Shown: positions 18,872 to 28,512, numbered from the stretch's first letter. The stretch: DNA of 64,000 nucleotides from Tianweitania populi (GCF_014652875.1 NZ_BMZQ01000001.1:1426001-1490000); one strand, 5' to 3'. Notes: generated by a model not told the origin, from the letters alone. Program-made: numbers and translations.

Positions 18872-20638
18872 GTGTCTCTTTTCGATATTTATCTTCGTGC
18901 TCTTTCCTATCTGGGCGCTGAAAAAAAGAAGGTTGCGCTGATCTGCGGCGCCAACGTGGTTCTGGCTTTGGTGACGATCGCCGAGCCGATCCTGTTCGGC
19001 CGCATCATCGACTCGATTTCTTCGTCGGGCGACCTGTTCACGAACATGGCGATGTGGGCTGGCCTTGGCCTGTTCAACATCATCGCCTTCGTGCTGGTAG
19101 CGCGTTCCGCCGACCGCTTTGCGCATAAGCGCCGTGTCGCCGTGCTGGAAGAGTCGTTTGAGAAGACGATCACCATGCCGCTTTCATGGCACCAGACGCG
19201 TGGCACGTCCCAGTCGCTGCATACCCTTCTGCGCGCTGTGGAAACGCTGTTCTCGCTCTGGCTGGAATTCATGCGCACCCATCTCGCAACCGCTGTTGCG
19301 CTGGTGCTGCTGGTTCCCACCGCGCTCAGCATGGATCTGCGCATGTCGGCTGTGCTGATGGTGCTTGGCGTCGTTTACATCGCGATCGGCCGCATGGTCA
19401 TGAAGCGCACCAAGGACGGCCAGGCTGCTGTCGAGGGTCATTACCACCGCGTTTTCTCGCATGTGTCGGATGCCGTCAGCAACGTTGCCGTGCTGCAGAG
19501 CTTCAACCGCACCAGCACGGAAGCGCGTGAGTTGCAGCGTCACACTGGCGATCTGATCCGCGCCCAGTATCCGGTTCTCGACTGGTGGGCGCTGGCCAGC
19601 GGCCTGAACCGCATTGCCTCCACCCTGTCGATGATGATCGTTCTGCTGATCGGCGCCTGGATGGTGACTCGTGGCGAAATGCGGATTGGCGACGTCGTGG
19701 CCTTCACCGGCTTTGCGACCCTGCTGATCGGCCGTCTCGACCAGGTCAATGCCTTCTTCAACCAGATCTTCGAAGCCCGCGCCAAGCTGGTGGACTTCTA
19801 TGCTCTCGAAGACGCTGTGGAAGCCCGTCAGGAGCCGCTGGGCACTGTCGACATGCCGAAGATCCGCGGCGACATCGTGTTCGACAATGTGAGCTTCCGC
19901 TTCCCCGGTGCAAACCATGGCCTGGACGACGTGTCCTTCTCCGTGAAGGCTGGTCAGACGGTTGCGATCGTTGGCCCGACGGGTGCCGGCAAGACCACGC
20001 TGATCAACATGCTGCAGCGCGTTTATGATCCGTCGGAAGGCCGCGTGCTGATCGACGGCGTCGATACCCGCACTGTCACCCGCCGCTCGCTTCGCGCCTC
20101 GGTTGCCACCGTGTTCCAGGATGCGGGCATGCTGAACCGCTCGATCGAGGACAACATTCGCGTCGGCCGTGAGGATGCTTCCTACGAAGACATCCATGCT
20201 GCCGCCAAGGCTGCCGCTGCGCAGGAGTTCATCCTGAACAAGAGCGACGGCTATGACACGATCGCCGGCGAACGCGGTTCGCAGCTGTCGGGTGGTGAGC
20301 GCCAGCGTATCGCGATTGCCCGTGCGATCCTCAAGGATGCTCCGGTTCTCGTGCTCGACGAGGCGACCAGCGCACTCGACGTGGAGACCGAAGAGCGTGT
20401 GAAGCAAGCGATCGACGATCTGCGTGCCAACCGCACGACCTTCATCATCGCCCACCGCCTGTCGACGGTTCGTGATGCCGACATGGTGCTGTTCATGGAT
20501 CGCGGTCGCATCGTCGAAATGGGTGGCTTCGACGAACTCGCCGCCACCAACGGCCGCTTCGCCGGTCTGCTGCGCGCTGGCGGTCTGCTGTCCGACGACG
20601 ACGTCCGCAAGATGGCCCGTATCGCTGAAGCAGCATAA
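18872..20638 (+). CDS. ndvA: Cyclic beta-1,2-glucan exporter NdvA/ChvA (ABC type)
   Basis: This is the inner-membrane ABC exporter that moves cyclic beta-1,2-glucan to the periplasm, a half-transporter that works as a dimer. The 588 residues match the length known for ChvA. An N-terminal six-helix membrane domain (to about residue 320) is followed by the ATPase domain with Walker A GPTGAGKTT near 369-377, signature LSGGERQRIAIA near 472 and Walker B VLVLDEATSALD near 491-502. The start is a GTG at 18872 with GGAG about 9 bases upstream; no in-frame ATG fits. It follows ndvB by 224 bases and ends at a strong terminator. Confidence 0.96.
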   Translation: MSLFDIYLRALSYLGAEKKKVALICGANVVLALVTIAEPILFGRIIDSISSSGDLFTNMAMWAGLGLFNIIAFVLVARSADRFAHKRRVAVLEESFEKTITMPLSWHQTRGTSQSLHTLLRAVETLFSLWLEFMRTHLATAVALVLLVPTALSMDLRMSAVLMVLGVVYIAIGRMVMKRTKDGQAAVEGHYHRVFSHVSDAVSNVAVLQSFNRTSTEARELQRHTGDLIRAQYPVLDWWALASGLNRIASTLSMMIVLLIGAWMVTRGEMRIGDVVAFTGFATLLIGRLDQVNAFFNQIFEARAKLVDFYALEDAVEARQEPLGTVDMPKIRGDIVFDNVSFRFPGANHGLDDVSFSVKAGQTVAIVGPTGAGKTTLINMLQRVYDPSEGRVLIDGVDTRTVTRRSLRASVATVFQDAGMLNRSIEDNIRVGREDASYEDIHAAAKAAAAQEFILNKSDGYDTIAGERGSQLSGGERQRIAIARAILKDAPVLVLDEATSALDVETEERVKQAIDDLRANRTTFIIAHRLSTVRDADMVLFMDRGRIVEMGGFDELAATNGRFAGLLRAGGLLSDDDVRKMARIAEAA

Positions 20639-20664
20639 GCCACCGCCTCACCTCTTAAGCCTTG

Positions 20665-20697
20665 AAACCCCCTGCCCGTTTGCGGCGGGGGTTTTTC
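20665..20697 (+). terminator. Rho-independent terminator of ndvA
   Basis: An AACCCCC/GGGGGTT stem (20666-20672 with 20687-20693) with an inner GCC/GGC stem and 7-base loop is followed by a T-run (20692-20696). It lies 28 bases after the ndvA stop and isolates the following small gene. Confidence 0.85.
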
Positions 20698-20763
20698 TTT
20701 GTAGAAACGTCGGAACATAGACCAGCGTCGGCGCACCGCGTTCTCTGCAGTGAGGAACTGATC

Positions 20764-21219
20764 ATGAAACTTGCCGAAGCGCTCGTGCTGCGCAGTGATG
20801 TCGCCAAGCGCATGGAACAGGTCAAGGCACGTGCGCTGCGCAACGCCAAGGTCCAGGAAGGCGATCAGCCTGCCGAAGATCCGTCTGCGTTGATGGACGA
20901 GTATGACCGCCTGGCTGCGGAGCTCGAATCCCTGATCAGCCGTATCAACCGGACGAACAGCACGACCCCGTTCATGGGTGAAACACTCACCGAAGCGCTT
21001 GCCAAGCGCGACGTCCTGCGCCTTCGTCAGGCAGCGTGGCGTGATGTGGCGGATCGGGCGACGGTGGTTCAGACAATCCAGACCAAGAGCGAAGTTCGCT
21101 TCCGGTCAGCCCTCGACGTACGGGCCGCGCAGAAGCAGGCCGATGATCTCTCGCGCGACCTGCGCAATCTCGACGCAAAGATTCAGGAGGCCAATTGGCT
21201 CACGCCACTCAGTGAGTAA
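20764..21219 (+). CDS. DIP1984 family protein, function unknown
   Basis: This 151-residue soluble protein begins MKLAEALVLRSDVAKRMEQV and resembles the DIP1984 (septicolysin-related) family, whose function is not established. It is strongly helical and charged, with many Arg, Glu and Ala, and it contains NRTNSTTPF near residue 60-68, a feature I associate with this family. There is no signal peptide or membrane segment. The start is supported by GAGG about 8 bases upstream. It sits between ndvA and opgC but behind the ndvA terminator, so a link to glucan metabolism is only positional. Confidence 0.75.
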   Translation: MKLAEALVLRSDVAKRMEQVKARALRNAKVQEGDQPAEDPSALMDEYDRLAAELESLISRINRTNSTTPFMGETLTEALAKRDVLRLRQAAWRDVADRATVVQTIQTKSEVRFRSALDVRAAQKQADDLSRDLRNLDAKIQEANWLTPLSE

Positions 21220-21251
21220 CACGCAGTCGGTATCCGGCAGTCGAAAGCGAA

Positions 21252-21285
21252 TACAACCCCTCCGGCGGGGCAAAGCCGGGTTGTA
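21252..21285 (+). repeat. Inverted repeat after the DIP1984-family gene
   Basis: TACAACCC (21252-21259) pairs with GGGTTGTA (21278-21285); inside, CCGGC (21262-21266) can pair with GCCGG (21275-21279). It is 32 bases past the stop codon. There is no T-run, so it may be a factor-dependent end or a stabiliser. Confidence 0.45.
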
Positions 21286-21502
21286 CGTGCTAGGGGCAGC
21301 ACGATGGCCGTAAGGTCACAAACAGCGCAAGCCCAGCACACAAACACCAGCATCGTGACTGTAACGCTGCACGACCATGTATTGGTTCGACCACCGGAGA
21401 GGGCGGGAACGGGGTTCGCCACATCGGCATCATGCCGGTGGCGACATGGCTGCGTGGTTTACGTGCAATCATCGAGTTGGCGATGCGGTGAGCTCACAAA
21501 CG

Positions 21503-21530
21503 AAAACGGCGACTGACCACTCAGCCGCCG
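21503..21530 (-). terminator. Rho-independent terminator of opgC
   Basis: On the minus strand a stem of CGGCG plus CTGA with one mismatch (21507-21516 with 21521-21530, 4-base loop) is followed by four T residues, 28 bases past the opgC stop. Confidence 0.7.
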
Positions 21531-21557
21531 TCAATCAGTTCTGAAGCTTTGGAATGC

Positions 21558-22766
21558 TTACCGACGCTCAGCAGGCACTCGAGCCGGCACCAACTTGCTG
21601 TCCTCACGAACCGCTGTTGGACGCGGCTTGACATGGCTAGCAGCCTGCTTCGAGCTCTTCTGCAGGCCCTTGTACCAATCCAGATAGAAGGCCAGCGCGA
21701 ACTGAAGCGCGATGCCGGTGCTGATCAGCAGCGTGTCGAGCAGCAGGCTTTCCGGCCGCGACATCTTGATGACCTGCGCCACCATCGCCAACAGCGTACC
21801 GGCGATGAAGACGGGCAGAGAATGGCGTCCCAGACTGGCGAGCGGATTGGTTTCCTTCAAGCGCGCCAGCTCTGACAGGCCGGGAATGGCGACCAGCAGA
21901 TAAGCCAGCGAAAGCACATGCAACAGGCGCGGCAGAGACAGGAAGGTCTTGTCGAAACCCGTCAGCACGGCCGGCAGGCCCAGCGACGTATCCACGCCCC
22001 AAAGCGGCACGCGCACCCAGGCGAAGGCCAGAACCAGATAAGCAGCAGCAGCCGTCATCAGCAGCGGATGCGCAACGATTTTGCCCCCGCGGCGCACATG
22101 CAGCATGCCAGCGAGACCAATGGCGAACAGGAACTGCCACGACAGCGGGTTCAGGAACCACATGCCCGGCGTCGGATAGTTGGGCGGTGCGACCTGATAG
22201 ATACCGGCCAGCAGCCACAGCGTGCCGGATACGGCAACCATGAGGCCCAGGCTGATCGTGCTGAGCCATAGCAAAGCGGGCAACAGCAGCATCACAGCCG
22301 CATACATGGACAGGATGTTGTTGTAGCCAAGCTGATGACCCATTGTCACAAGCCCAAGCAAGGCGCGCGCCGGATCGTCGATCATCGGCTCGATATTGAT
22401 CTCGGCCAGAAGCGAAGGATTGGCCAGCCACGTCGCGCCCAGCACGAAGATCGCAATCGTGGTCAAAGCCGTCATGATCTGCGTGACGTAAAGTACCCCT
22501 GCCCGTCGCAGAGCCTTCAGCGACATCAGCAAACGCACGCCGGGGATGAACTTGCCGCCATAGGCCAAGCCGATTGCGATGCCGGAAATTAGCACGAAGG
22601 CTTCGGCGGAATCGGAAAAGCCGAAGTTCTTATGCGTCGCGTTTTCGTAGATCGTGCCAGGAACGTGATTGACGAAAATCGACAGCAGCGCGAGCGCGCG
22701 AAACACGTCGATGCGCGTATCGCGGACAGTCTGAGGCTTAAGAGGCAAGTGCGGATCAGGAGTCAT
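21558..22766 (-). CDS. opgC: OpgC-type periplasmic glucan succinyltransferase
   Basis: This is a polytopic inner-membrane protein of 402 residues with about 10 hydrophobic helices, matching the OpgC family (acyltransferase 3-like). The N-terminal RIDVFRALALLSIFVNHVPG has the conserved Arg/Asp and His of the family, and SDSAEAFVLISGIAIG follows. OpgC enzymes add succinyl groups to periplasmic glucans; in Brucella the cgm gene near the glucan synthase and exporter genes does this for cyclic beta-1,2-glucan. Its place behind ndvB-ndvA here makes the same role likely. It converges on the DIP1984-family gene and is divergent from the dipeptidase gene. Confidence 0.85.
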   Translation of the reverse strand: MTPDPHLPLKPQTVRDTRIDVFRALALLSIFVNHVPGTIYENATHKNFGFSDSAEAFVLISGIAIGLAYGGKFIPGVRLLMSLKALRRAGVLYVTQIMTALTTIAIFVLGATWLANPSLLAEINIEPMIDDPARALLGLVTMGHQLGYNNILSMYAAVMLLLPALLWLSTISLGLMVAVSGTLWLLAGIYQVAPPNYPTPGMWFLNPLSWQFLFAIGLAGMLHVRRGGKIVAHPLLMTAAAAYLVLAFAWVRVPLWGVDTSLGLPAVLTGFDKTFLSLPRLLHVLSLAYLLVAIPGLSELARLKETNPLASLGRHSLPVFIAGTLLAMVAQVIKMSRPESLLLDTLLISTGIALQFALAFYLDWYKGLQKSSKQAASHVKPRPTAVREDSKLVPARVPAERR

Positions 22767-22920
22767 GAGCGGTTAAGCCCTCAGCTACATGATCGTTCCC
22801 AAACTGTCGTTCAGTTTTGCTGCATTGCGACATTTTCCTGGGGAAGATAACGACACGGCTGGTTGAGGCTTGACCGGCGGCCCGGTTAAGCCCGATCAAT
22901 CCCGGGAACTTGGAGGCGAC

Positions 22921-23967
22921 ATGCAAACGATCTTCGACGGCCATAATGATTTGCTGCTTCGCTTGTGGAATGGGGAAAAAGCAGGGCGCGATCCTCTGAA
23001 GGAGTTCGCAGCCGCAACTGGCGCAGCCCATATCGACCTCAAGAAAGCGGCAGAAGGAGGACTCGTCGGAGGCTTCTGCGCGATCTACGTGCCCTCAGGC
23101 GATTTCTCGTTCGGCAAGCCGGATGCGCGCGGTCACTTCATGACGCCCGCGGCAGCACCCATCGAGCGCGCGCCGTCGCTGGAAGTGACGATGGCGCAGA
23201 TGGACATCGCCTGCCGCCTGGACCGCGCCGAACTGCTGAAGATCTGCCGCACCGTCGATGAACTCGAAGCCGCCATCGAAGCCGGCATCTTCGCCGCGAT
23301 CGCCCATATCGAGGGCGCGGAAGGGATCGGCGCGGATCTGTCAGGCCTTTACACGCTGTACTCCGCCGGCCTGCGGTCGATCGGCCCGGTCTGGAGCCGC
23401 AACAACGTCTTCGGCCACGGCGTGCCCTTCGCCTACCCCTCCTCCCCCGACACGGGCCCTGGGCTGACCGACGCGGGCCGAGCGCTGGTCAAGGCCTGCA
23501 ACGAGATGGGTATCCTGATCGACCTTTCGCACATCACGGAACAAGGCTTCTGGGATGTGGCCAAGCATTCCACGGCGCCGCTGGTCGCGACCCATTCCAA
23601 CGTTCATGCGATCACGCCCTCGGCGCGCAACCTCACCGACAAGCAGCTTGCCGCGATCAAGGAAAGCAATGGCATCGTCGGCCTCAACTTCGCCGTCGCC
23701 TTCCTGCGCGAAGATGGCCAGGAGCGTGCGGATACCGGTATCACCACGATGATCCGCCATATTGATCATATGGTCGAACAGGTCGGCATCAACGGCGTGG
23801 CGCTGGGCTCCGACTTTGACGGCGCCATGATCCCGGCCGAGATCGGCTCTTCAGCGGGCTTGCAAAAACTCGTTGCCGGTCTGCAAAGCGCCGGATACGC
23901 TGAAGCCGACATAAAGAAAATCTGCCGCGAAAACTGGTTCCGCGTCCTGCGTCTGACGCTTCGCTGA
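22921..23967 (+). CDS. Membrane dipeptidase-type metallopeptidase (family M19)
   Basis: This is a zinc dipeptidase of the renal dipeptidase family (M19), 348 residues, predicted cytoplasmic because no signal peptide is visible. The metal ligands are in place: H8 and D10 in FDGHNDLL, E131 in HIEGAEGIG, and histidines in DLSHITEQGFWD and ATHSNVHAI; GSDFDG near the C-terminus is also conserved. The start at 22921 has a GGAGG site 6-7 bases upstream. It sits 47 bases before a dipeptide ABC importer operon on the same strand, so it likely cleaves the imported dipeptides, perhaps including D-amino-acid or cysteinyl-glycine substrates. Confidence 0.9.
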   Translation: MQTIFDGHNDLLLRLWNGEKAGRDPLKEFAAATGAAHIDLKKAAEGGLVGGFCAIYVPSGDFSFGKPDARGHFMTPAAAPIERAPSLEVTMAQMDIACRLDRAELLKICRTVDELEAAIEAGIFAAIAHIEGAEGIGADLSGLYTLYSAGLRSIGPVWSRNNVFGHGVPFAYPSSPDTGPGLTDAGRALVKACNEMGILIDLSHITEQGFWDVAKHSTAPLVATHSNVHAITPSARNLTDKQLAAIKESNGIVGLNFAVAFLREDGQERADTGITTMIRHIDHMVEQVGINGVALGSDFDGAMIPAEIGSSAGLQKLVAGLQSAGYAEADIKKICRENWFRVLRLTLR

Positions 23968-24014
23968 CCCCCTATCGACGGCCGCAACAACAACCATAAT
24001 CGGGAACACAGATC

Positions 24015-25658
24015 ATGATGATGTCGAAGATCAACGCACATGCCCGCCTGCTTTTTGCCGGCGCGGCCCTCACGGCGCTCGTCGCGGCCAACGCCCCGGC
24101 CTATGCCGCCACGCCGGCGGACACGCTGGTTCTTGCCTGGGCAATCGATGACACGATCACGCTCGATCCGGCAGAATCCTTCGAGCTGAGCCCGGCCGAG
24201 TTCCTCGGCAACGGCTACGACATGCTGGTGCGCCTCGACATCAACGACACAACCAAAGTAACGGGCGGCGTGGCCGAAAGCTGGTCGGTGTCCGAGGACG
24301 GCCTGACCTACACGTTCAAGCTGAAGCCCGGCATCAAGTTCGCTTCCGGCAACCCGCTAACAGCCGAAGACGTCGCCTGGTCGTTCGAGCGCGCCGTCAA
24401 GCTCGACAAGAGCCCGGCCTTCATTCTCACCCAGTTCGGTCTGACCGGCGATAACGTCACTGAAAAGGCCAAGGCCGTTGACGAAGACACCTTCGTGCTC
24501 ACCGTCGACAAGTCCTATGCGCCGAGCTTCGTTCTCAACTGCCTCACCGCAACGGTCGGCGCCGTAGTCGACAAGAAGCTTGTCTCGGAACATGCCGAAG
24601 CCGTCACGGTCAGCGCCGACAATAAGTACGATACCGACTTTGGCTATGCCTGGCTCAAGACCAACTATGCGGGTTCGGGTCCCTTCAAGATCCGCGACTG
24701 GCGCGCCAACGAGATCCTCGTGATGGAGCGCAATGACAATTATTACGGCAACAAGCCGGCGCTTAACCGCGTCATCTATCGCCACGTCAAGGAAAGCGCG
24801 ACGCAGCGCCTGATGCTCGAGACCGGCGATGTCGATGTCGCCCGCAATCTCGATCCGGGCGATCTTGAAGCCGTTTCCAAAAACGCCGACCTGGCCACGA
24901 CCGACGCGGCCAAGGGCACGGTCTATTACATCAGCCTCAACCAGAAGAATGAGACACTCGCCAAGCCGGAAGTGCGCGAAGCCTTCAAATACCTGGTCGA
25001 CTATGACGCGATCGGCTCCACGCTGATCAAGGGCATCGGTGAGATCCGCCAAACCTACCAGGCCAAGGGCGTGCTCGGTGCACTCGATGCCAGCCCCTAC
25101 AAGCTCGACGTGACCAAGGCCAAGGAGCTTCTCGAAAAGGCCGGCTTGAAGGACGGCTTCTCCGTGACCTTTGACGTGCGCAACAACCAGCCGGTCACCG
25201 GCATTGCAGAGGCTTTCCAGCAGACCGCTGCGCAGGCCGGGATCAAGGTCGAAATCATCCCTGGCGACGGCAAGCAGACGCTGACCAAGTACCGCGCCCG
25301 AAACCACGACCTGTATATCGGCCAGTGGGGCATGGATTACTGGGATCCGAACTCGAACGCGGAAGCCTTCACTTCGAACCCCGACAATGCCGATGAAGCC
25401 TCGGTCAAGACGCTGGCTTGGCGCAACGCCTGGGATATTCCGGAACTGACCAAGGAATCCAAGGCTGCCCTTCTTGAGCGCGACGACAAAAAGCGTGCCG
25501 AAGGCTACAAGAAGCTGCAGCAGGAAGCGCTGGATACCAGTCCCTTCGTCATGATCTTCCAGCAGATCGAAGTCGCCGGGATGCGCAACAATGTGAAGAA
25601 CTACAAGCTCGGCCCGAGCATGGACACGAACTTCGTTGGTCCTGTGACCAAGGAATGA
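24015..25658 (+). CDS. Dipeptide/oligopeptide ABC transporter substrate-binding protein
   Basis: This is a periplasmic binding protein of the DppA/OppA family (SBP_bac_5), 547 residues. Three ATG codons in a row start it, followed by a Sec signal peptide with hydrophobic core LLFAGAALTALVAA and a cut after APAYA near residue 31. The conserved family segment GLTYTFKLKPGIKFASG is near residue 95-112, and NPDNADEASV lies in the C-terminal third. Its operon partners are two permeases and two ATPases. The ligand is probably a small peptide given the M19 dipeptidase next door, although other ligands are known in this family. Confidence 0.9.
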   Translation: MMMSKINAHARLLFAGAALTALVAANAPAYAATPADTLVLAWAIDDTITLDPAESFELSPAEFLGNGYDMLVRLDINDTTKVTGGVAESWSVSEDGLTYTFKLKPGIKFASGNPLTAEDVAWSFERAVKLDKSPAFILTQFGLTGDNVTEKAKAVDEDTFVLTVDKSYAPSFVLNCLTATVGAVVDKKLVSEHAEAVTVSADNKYDTDFGYAWLKTNYAGSGPFKIRDWRANEILVMERNDNYYGNKPALNRVIYRHVKESATQRLMLETGDVDVARNLDPGDLEAVSKNADLATTDAAKGTVYYISLNQKNETLAKPEVREAFKYLVDYDAIGSTLIKGIGEIRQTYQAKGVLGALDASPYKLDVTKAKELLEKAGLKDGFSVTFDVRNNQPVTGIAEAFQQTAAQAGIKVEIIPGDGKQTLTKYRARNHDLYIGQWGMDYWDPNSNAEAFTSNPDNADEASVKTLAWRNAWDIPELTKESKAALLERDDKKRAEGYKKLQQEALDTSPFVMIFQQIEVAGMRNNVKNYKLGPSMDTNFVGPVTKE

Positions 25659-25667
25659 TCTGACGTC

Positions 25668-26732
25668 ATGAGCGTCGTCTCCGATACGCAACCGGCGCCG
25701 CGAAGGCGCCGGGCCCGCAGTCTCGTCAAGTCCTTGCTGGGCTTCCTGGTCGTGGTCATCGTGACCTATCTCGGGCTGCTCGCAGTGACCTTCTTCATCG
25801 GCCGCGTCATCCCGATCGATCCGGTTCTTGCGGTCGTCGGCGACCGCGCGCCCGCCAACGTGGTGGAGCGCACGCGTCAGGAACTCGGCTTCAACGAGCC
25901 GCTCACCACGCAATTCGTGATCTATGTGCAGAAGGCGCTGTCAGGCGATTTCGGCCGTTCCGTGCTGACCACCAATCCCGTGATGACCGACATCAAGCGC
26001 GTATTTCCCGCAACAATCGAACTCGCTACACTCGGCACGCTGATCGGCGCGATCCTCGGCATCCCGCTCGGCGTTCTCGCGGCCGTCCGGCGCGGCGGAT
26101 GGCTGGACCAGATCGTGCGCATCATCGGCCTGATTGGCTATTCCGTGCCGATCTTCTGGCTCGGGCTTCTCGCGCTTTTGATCTTCTATGCCCGCCTGCA
26201 GTGGGTCGGCGGCCCGGGGCGCATCGACGTCGTCTACGAATATACATTCACGCCGATCACCGGCTTTTATCTGCTCGACTCCATCATCCAGCGTGATTGG
26301 TCGGCCTTCGGCAACATCATCTCGCATCTGGCGCTGCCTTCGCTGCTGCTCGGCTATTTCTCGCTGGCCTATATCTCGCGCATGACGCGGTCCTTCATGC
26401 TCAACGAACTCAGCCAGGAATATATCGTGGCCGCACGGGCCAAGGGCCTGTCCGAACGCCGCATCATCTGGCGTCACGCCTTGCGCAATGCCGCCGTGCC
26501 ACTGGTAACGGTGATCGCGCTTTCTTATGCCGGCCTTCTGGAAGGATCGGTTTTGACCGAGACCGTCTTCGCCTGGCCTGGCCTTGGCCTTTATATCACC
26601 AACTCGCTCCAGAACGCGGACATGAATGCCGTGCTTGGCGGCACGATCGTGATCGGCTCCGTGTTCATCGCCATCAACCTCCTGTCGGACCTGCTTTACC
26701 GGCTACTCGATCCAAGGACGCGGGCACGATGA
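25668..26732 (+). CDS. Dipeptide ABC transporter permease (DppB type)
   Basis: This is an inner-membrane permease, 354 residues with six main hydrophobic segments. An unusually basic N-terminus (PAPRRRRARSLVKS) precedes the first helix. The periplasmic region after helix 1 and the coupling loop EYIVAARAKGLSERRI are typical of DppB/OppB. It starts 9 bases after the binding-protein gene, without the hairpin seen in the ugp and TAXI operons, and overlaps the next gene by 4 bases (ATGA). Confidence 0.92.
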   Translation: MSVVSDTQPAPRRRRARSLVKSLLGFLVVVIVTYLGLLAVTFFIGRVIPIDPVLAVVGDRAPANVVERTRQELGFNEPLTTQFVIYVQKALSGDFGRSVLTTNPVMTDIKRVFPATIELATLGTLIGAILGIPLGVLAAVRRGGWLDQIVRIIGLIGYSVPIFWLGLLALLIFYARLQWVGGPGRIDVVYEYTFTPITGFYLLDSIIQRDWSAFGNIISHLALPSLLLGYFSLAYISRMTRSFMLNELSQEYIVAARAKGLSERRIIWRHALRNAAVPLVTVIALSYAGLLEGSVLTETVFAWPGLGLYITNSLQNADMNAVLGGTIVIGSVFIAINLLSDLLYRLLDPRTRAR

Positions 26733-27679
26733 GCGTGATGGGAAACACGACGCCCCCACCTCTGGCGGAGCCGCAACTGTCACGCCGCGAATGGCTCCTG
26801 AGCGATCGCCCGACGTCGCGCACGCAAGCCAAACTCGGCCGCGCATACGTAGCGTGGAGGCGCTTCGCCGAAAACCGTCTGGCGCTGATCGGCCTGATCA
26901 TCATCCTGGCGCTGGTGCTGGTCGCCATATCAGCCGATCTGCTGGCGCCCTACTCGCCGACGATCGGCAACCTCGCCACCGCGCGCCTGCTTCCACCGAG
27001 TTGGGAACATTGGCTCGGCACTGACGACCAAGGCCGCGACATCCTTTCGCGCCTCATCTACGGCTCGCGGCTAACGCTCTATGTCGTTGTTCTCGTTGCC
27101 ATCATCGCGGCACCGATCGGCCTTCTGATCGGCACGGTGTCGGGCTATGCAGGCGGGTGGGTCGATGCCGTTTTAATGCGCATCACCGACATCTTCCTGG
27201 CCTTTCCGAAGCTCGTGCTTGCTTTGGCGCTGGTGGCCGCACTCGGACCCGGCATCGAAAACGCAGTGATCGCGATCGCCGTTACGTCATGGCCGCCCTA
27301 TGCCCGCATCGCGCGCGCCGAAACCATGCAGGTGCGCAACTCCGATTATATCTCAGCGGTTCGCCTGATGGGGGCCTCGCCCATCCGCATCGTCTTGCGC
27401 CACATCATGCCGCTCTGCATGTCCTCGCTGATCGTACGCGTGACACTGGACATGGCCGGCATCATCCTGACCGCCGCCGGCCTCGGCTTCCTCGGCCTCG
27501 GCGCGCAGCCGCCGCTTCCCGAATGGGGTGCGATGATCGCCTCCGGGCGCCGCTTCATCCTCGACCAGTGGTGGGTTGCGGCTGCACCGGGCGTGGCAAT
27601 TCTGCTGGTCAGCCTCGGCTTCAACCTGCTGGGCGACGGTCTGCGCGACGCGCTTGACCCGCGGAGTTCCGGGCAATGA
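26729..27679 (+). CDS. Dipeptide ABC transporter permease (DppC type)
   Basis: This is the second inner-membrane permease, 316 residues. The start ATG at 26729 overlaps the dppB-type stop in an ATGA junction. The hallmark LGTDDQGRDILSRLIYGSR follows the first helix and periplasmic stretch, and the coupling loop reads SDYISAVRLMGASPIRI. An N-terminal cytoplasmic extension of ~45 residues is normal for the OppC_N family. It overlaps the next ATPase gene by 4 bases. Confidence 0.92.
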   Translation: MSVMGNTTPPPLAEPQLSRREWLLSDRPTSRTQAKLGRAYVAWRRFAENRLALIGLIIILALVLVAISADLLAPYSPTIGNLATARLLPPSWEHWLGTDDQGRDILSRLIYGSRLTLYVVVLVAIIAAPIGLLIGTVSGYAGGWVDAVLMRITDIFLAFPKLVLALALVAALGPGIENAVIAIAVTSWPPYARIARAETMQVRNSDYISAVRLMGASPIRIVLRHIMPLCMSSLIVRVTLDMAGIILTAAGLGFLGLGAQPPLPEWGAMIASGRRFILDQWWVAAAPGVAILLVSLGFNLLGDGLRDALDPRSSGQ

Positions 27680-28512
27680 GCGCACCGCTTTTGGAAGTGC
27701 AAAACTTAGCCGTTCGCTTTCCAACCCGCACCGGCAGGGTGGATGCCGTGCGCGGTGTGTCCTTCACGCTGGGACGCGAGCGGCTCGGCATCGTCGGCGA
27801 AAGCGGATCGGGTAAGTCGCAGACCGGCCGCGCCATCCTCGGCTTGACCGCGCCGAGCGCGCAGGTGACGGCGGATCGGCTGCGGTTCGACGGGCAGGAT
27901 CTGCTTACGATGGGCGATGCGGAGCGTCGGCGCCTGCGCGGCAAGCGCATCGCCATGGTGCTGCAGGACCCGAAATATTCGCTGGATCCGGTTATGTCGA
28001 TCGGCCGCCAGATCATGGAAACCCTGCGCACACATGAGCGCGTATCGCGCAGCGAAGCGCGCGAACGGGCGCTTGCCATGCTTGAAGCCGTGCAGATCCG
28101 TGATCCCAAACGCGTCTTCGAACTTTATCCGCACGAAGTCTCGGGCGGCATGGGCCAGCGCGCGATGATTGCCATGATGCTGATTGCCGGACCGGAACTG
28201 CTGATCGCCGACGAACCGACCTCCGCACTTGACGTCACGGTGCAGCTGGAAATCCTCGCCATCCTCGACAGCCTCGTGCGCCACAAGGGCATGGGGCTGA
28301 TCTTCGTGTCGCACGACCTGCGGCTGGTGTCCTCCTTCTGCGACCGGGTGCTCGTGATGTATGCCGGCCGCGTCGTGGAGGAGATTGCAGCGCGTGATCT
28401 GTCGCAGGCGCAGCATCCCTATACAAGAGGCCTTCTCAATTGCATGCCCGAGATCGGCGCGAGCCGTCACCCGCTGCCCGTTCTCGAACGCCAGGCGGAA
28501 TGGGCACGATGA
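27676..28512 (+). CDS. Dipeptide ABC transporter ATPase (DppD type)
   Basis: This is the first cytoplasmic ATPase of the importer, 278 residues. Walker A is GESGSGKSQ (residues 41-49), the signature is [12 protein letters not shown] and Walker B is [12 protein letters not shown]. The usual C-terminal oligopeptide-specific extension is shorter than in E. coli DppD (about 327 residues), and the protein ends soon after [13 protein letters not shown]. It is joined by ATGA overlaps to both neighbours, so translation is probably coupled. Confidence 0.9.
   Translation: MSAPLLEVQNLAVRFPTRTGRVDAVRGVSFTLGRERLGIVGESGSGKSQTGRAILGLTAPSAQVTADRLRFDGQDLLTMGDAERRRLRGKRIAMVLQDPKYSLDPVMSIGRQIMETLRTHERVSRSEARERALAMLEAVQIRDPKRVFELYPHEVSGGMGQRAMIAMMLIAGPELLIADEPTSALDVTVQLEILAILDSLVRHKGMGLIFVSHDLRLVSSFCDRVLVMYAGRVVEEIAARDLSQAQHPYTRGLLNCMPEIGASRHPLPVLERQAEWAR

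Larger units (their letters stand above)
21220..21557. other. Intergenic region between convergent DIP1984-family gene and opgC
   Basis: This 338-base stretch has no supported gene. It holds an 8-bp inverted repeat near the left end (21252-21259 with 21278-21285, with a competing inner GC stem) and the opgC terminator at 21503-21530. The ~215 bases between these hairpins contain only short overlapping open frames without good start sites. I see no known RNA family. Confidence 0.5.
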
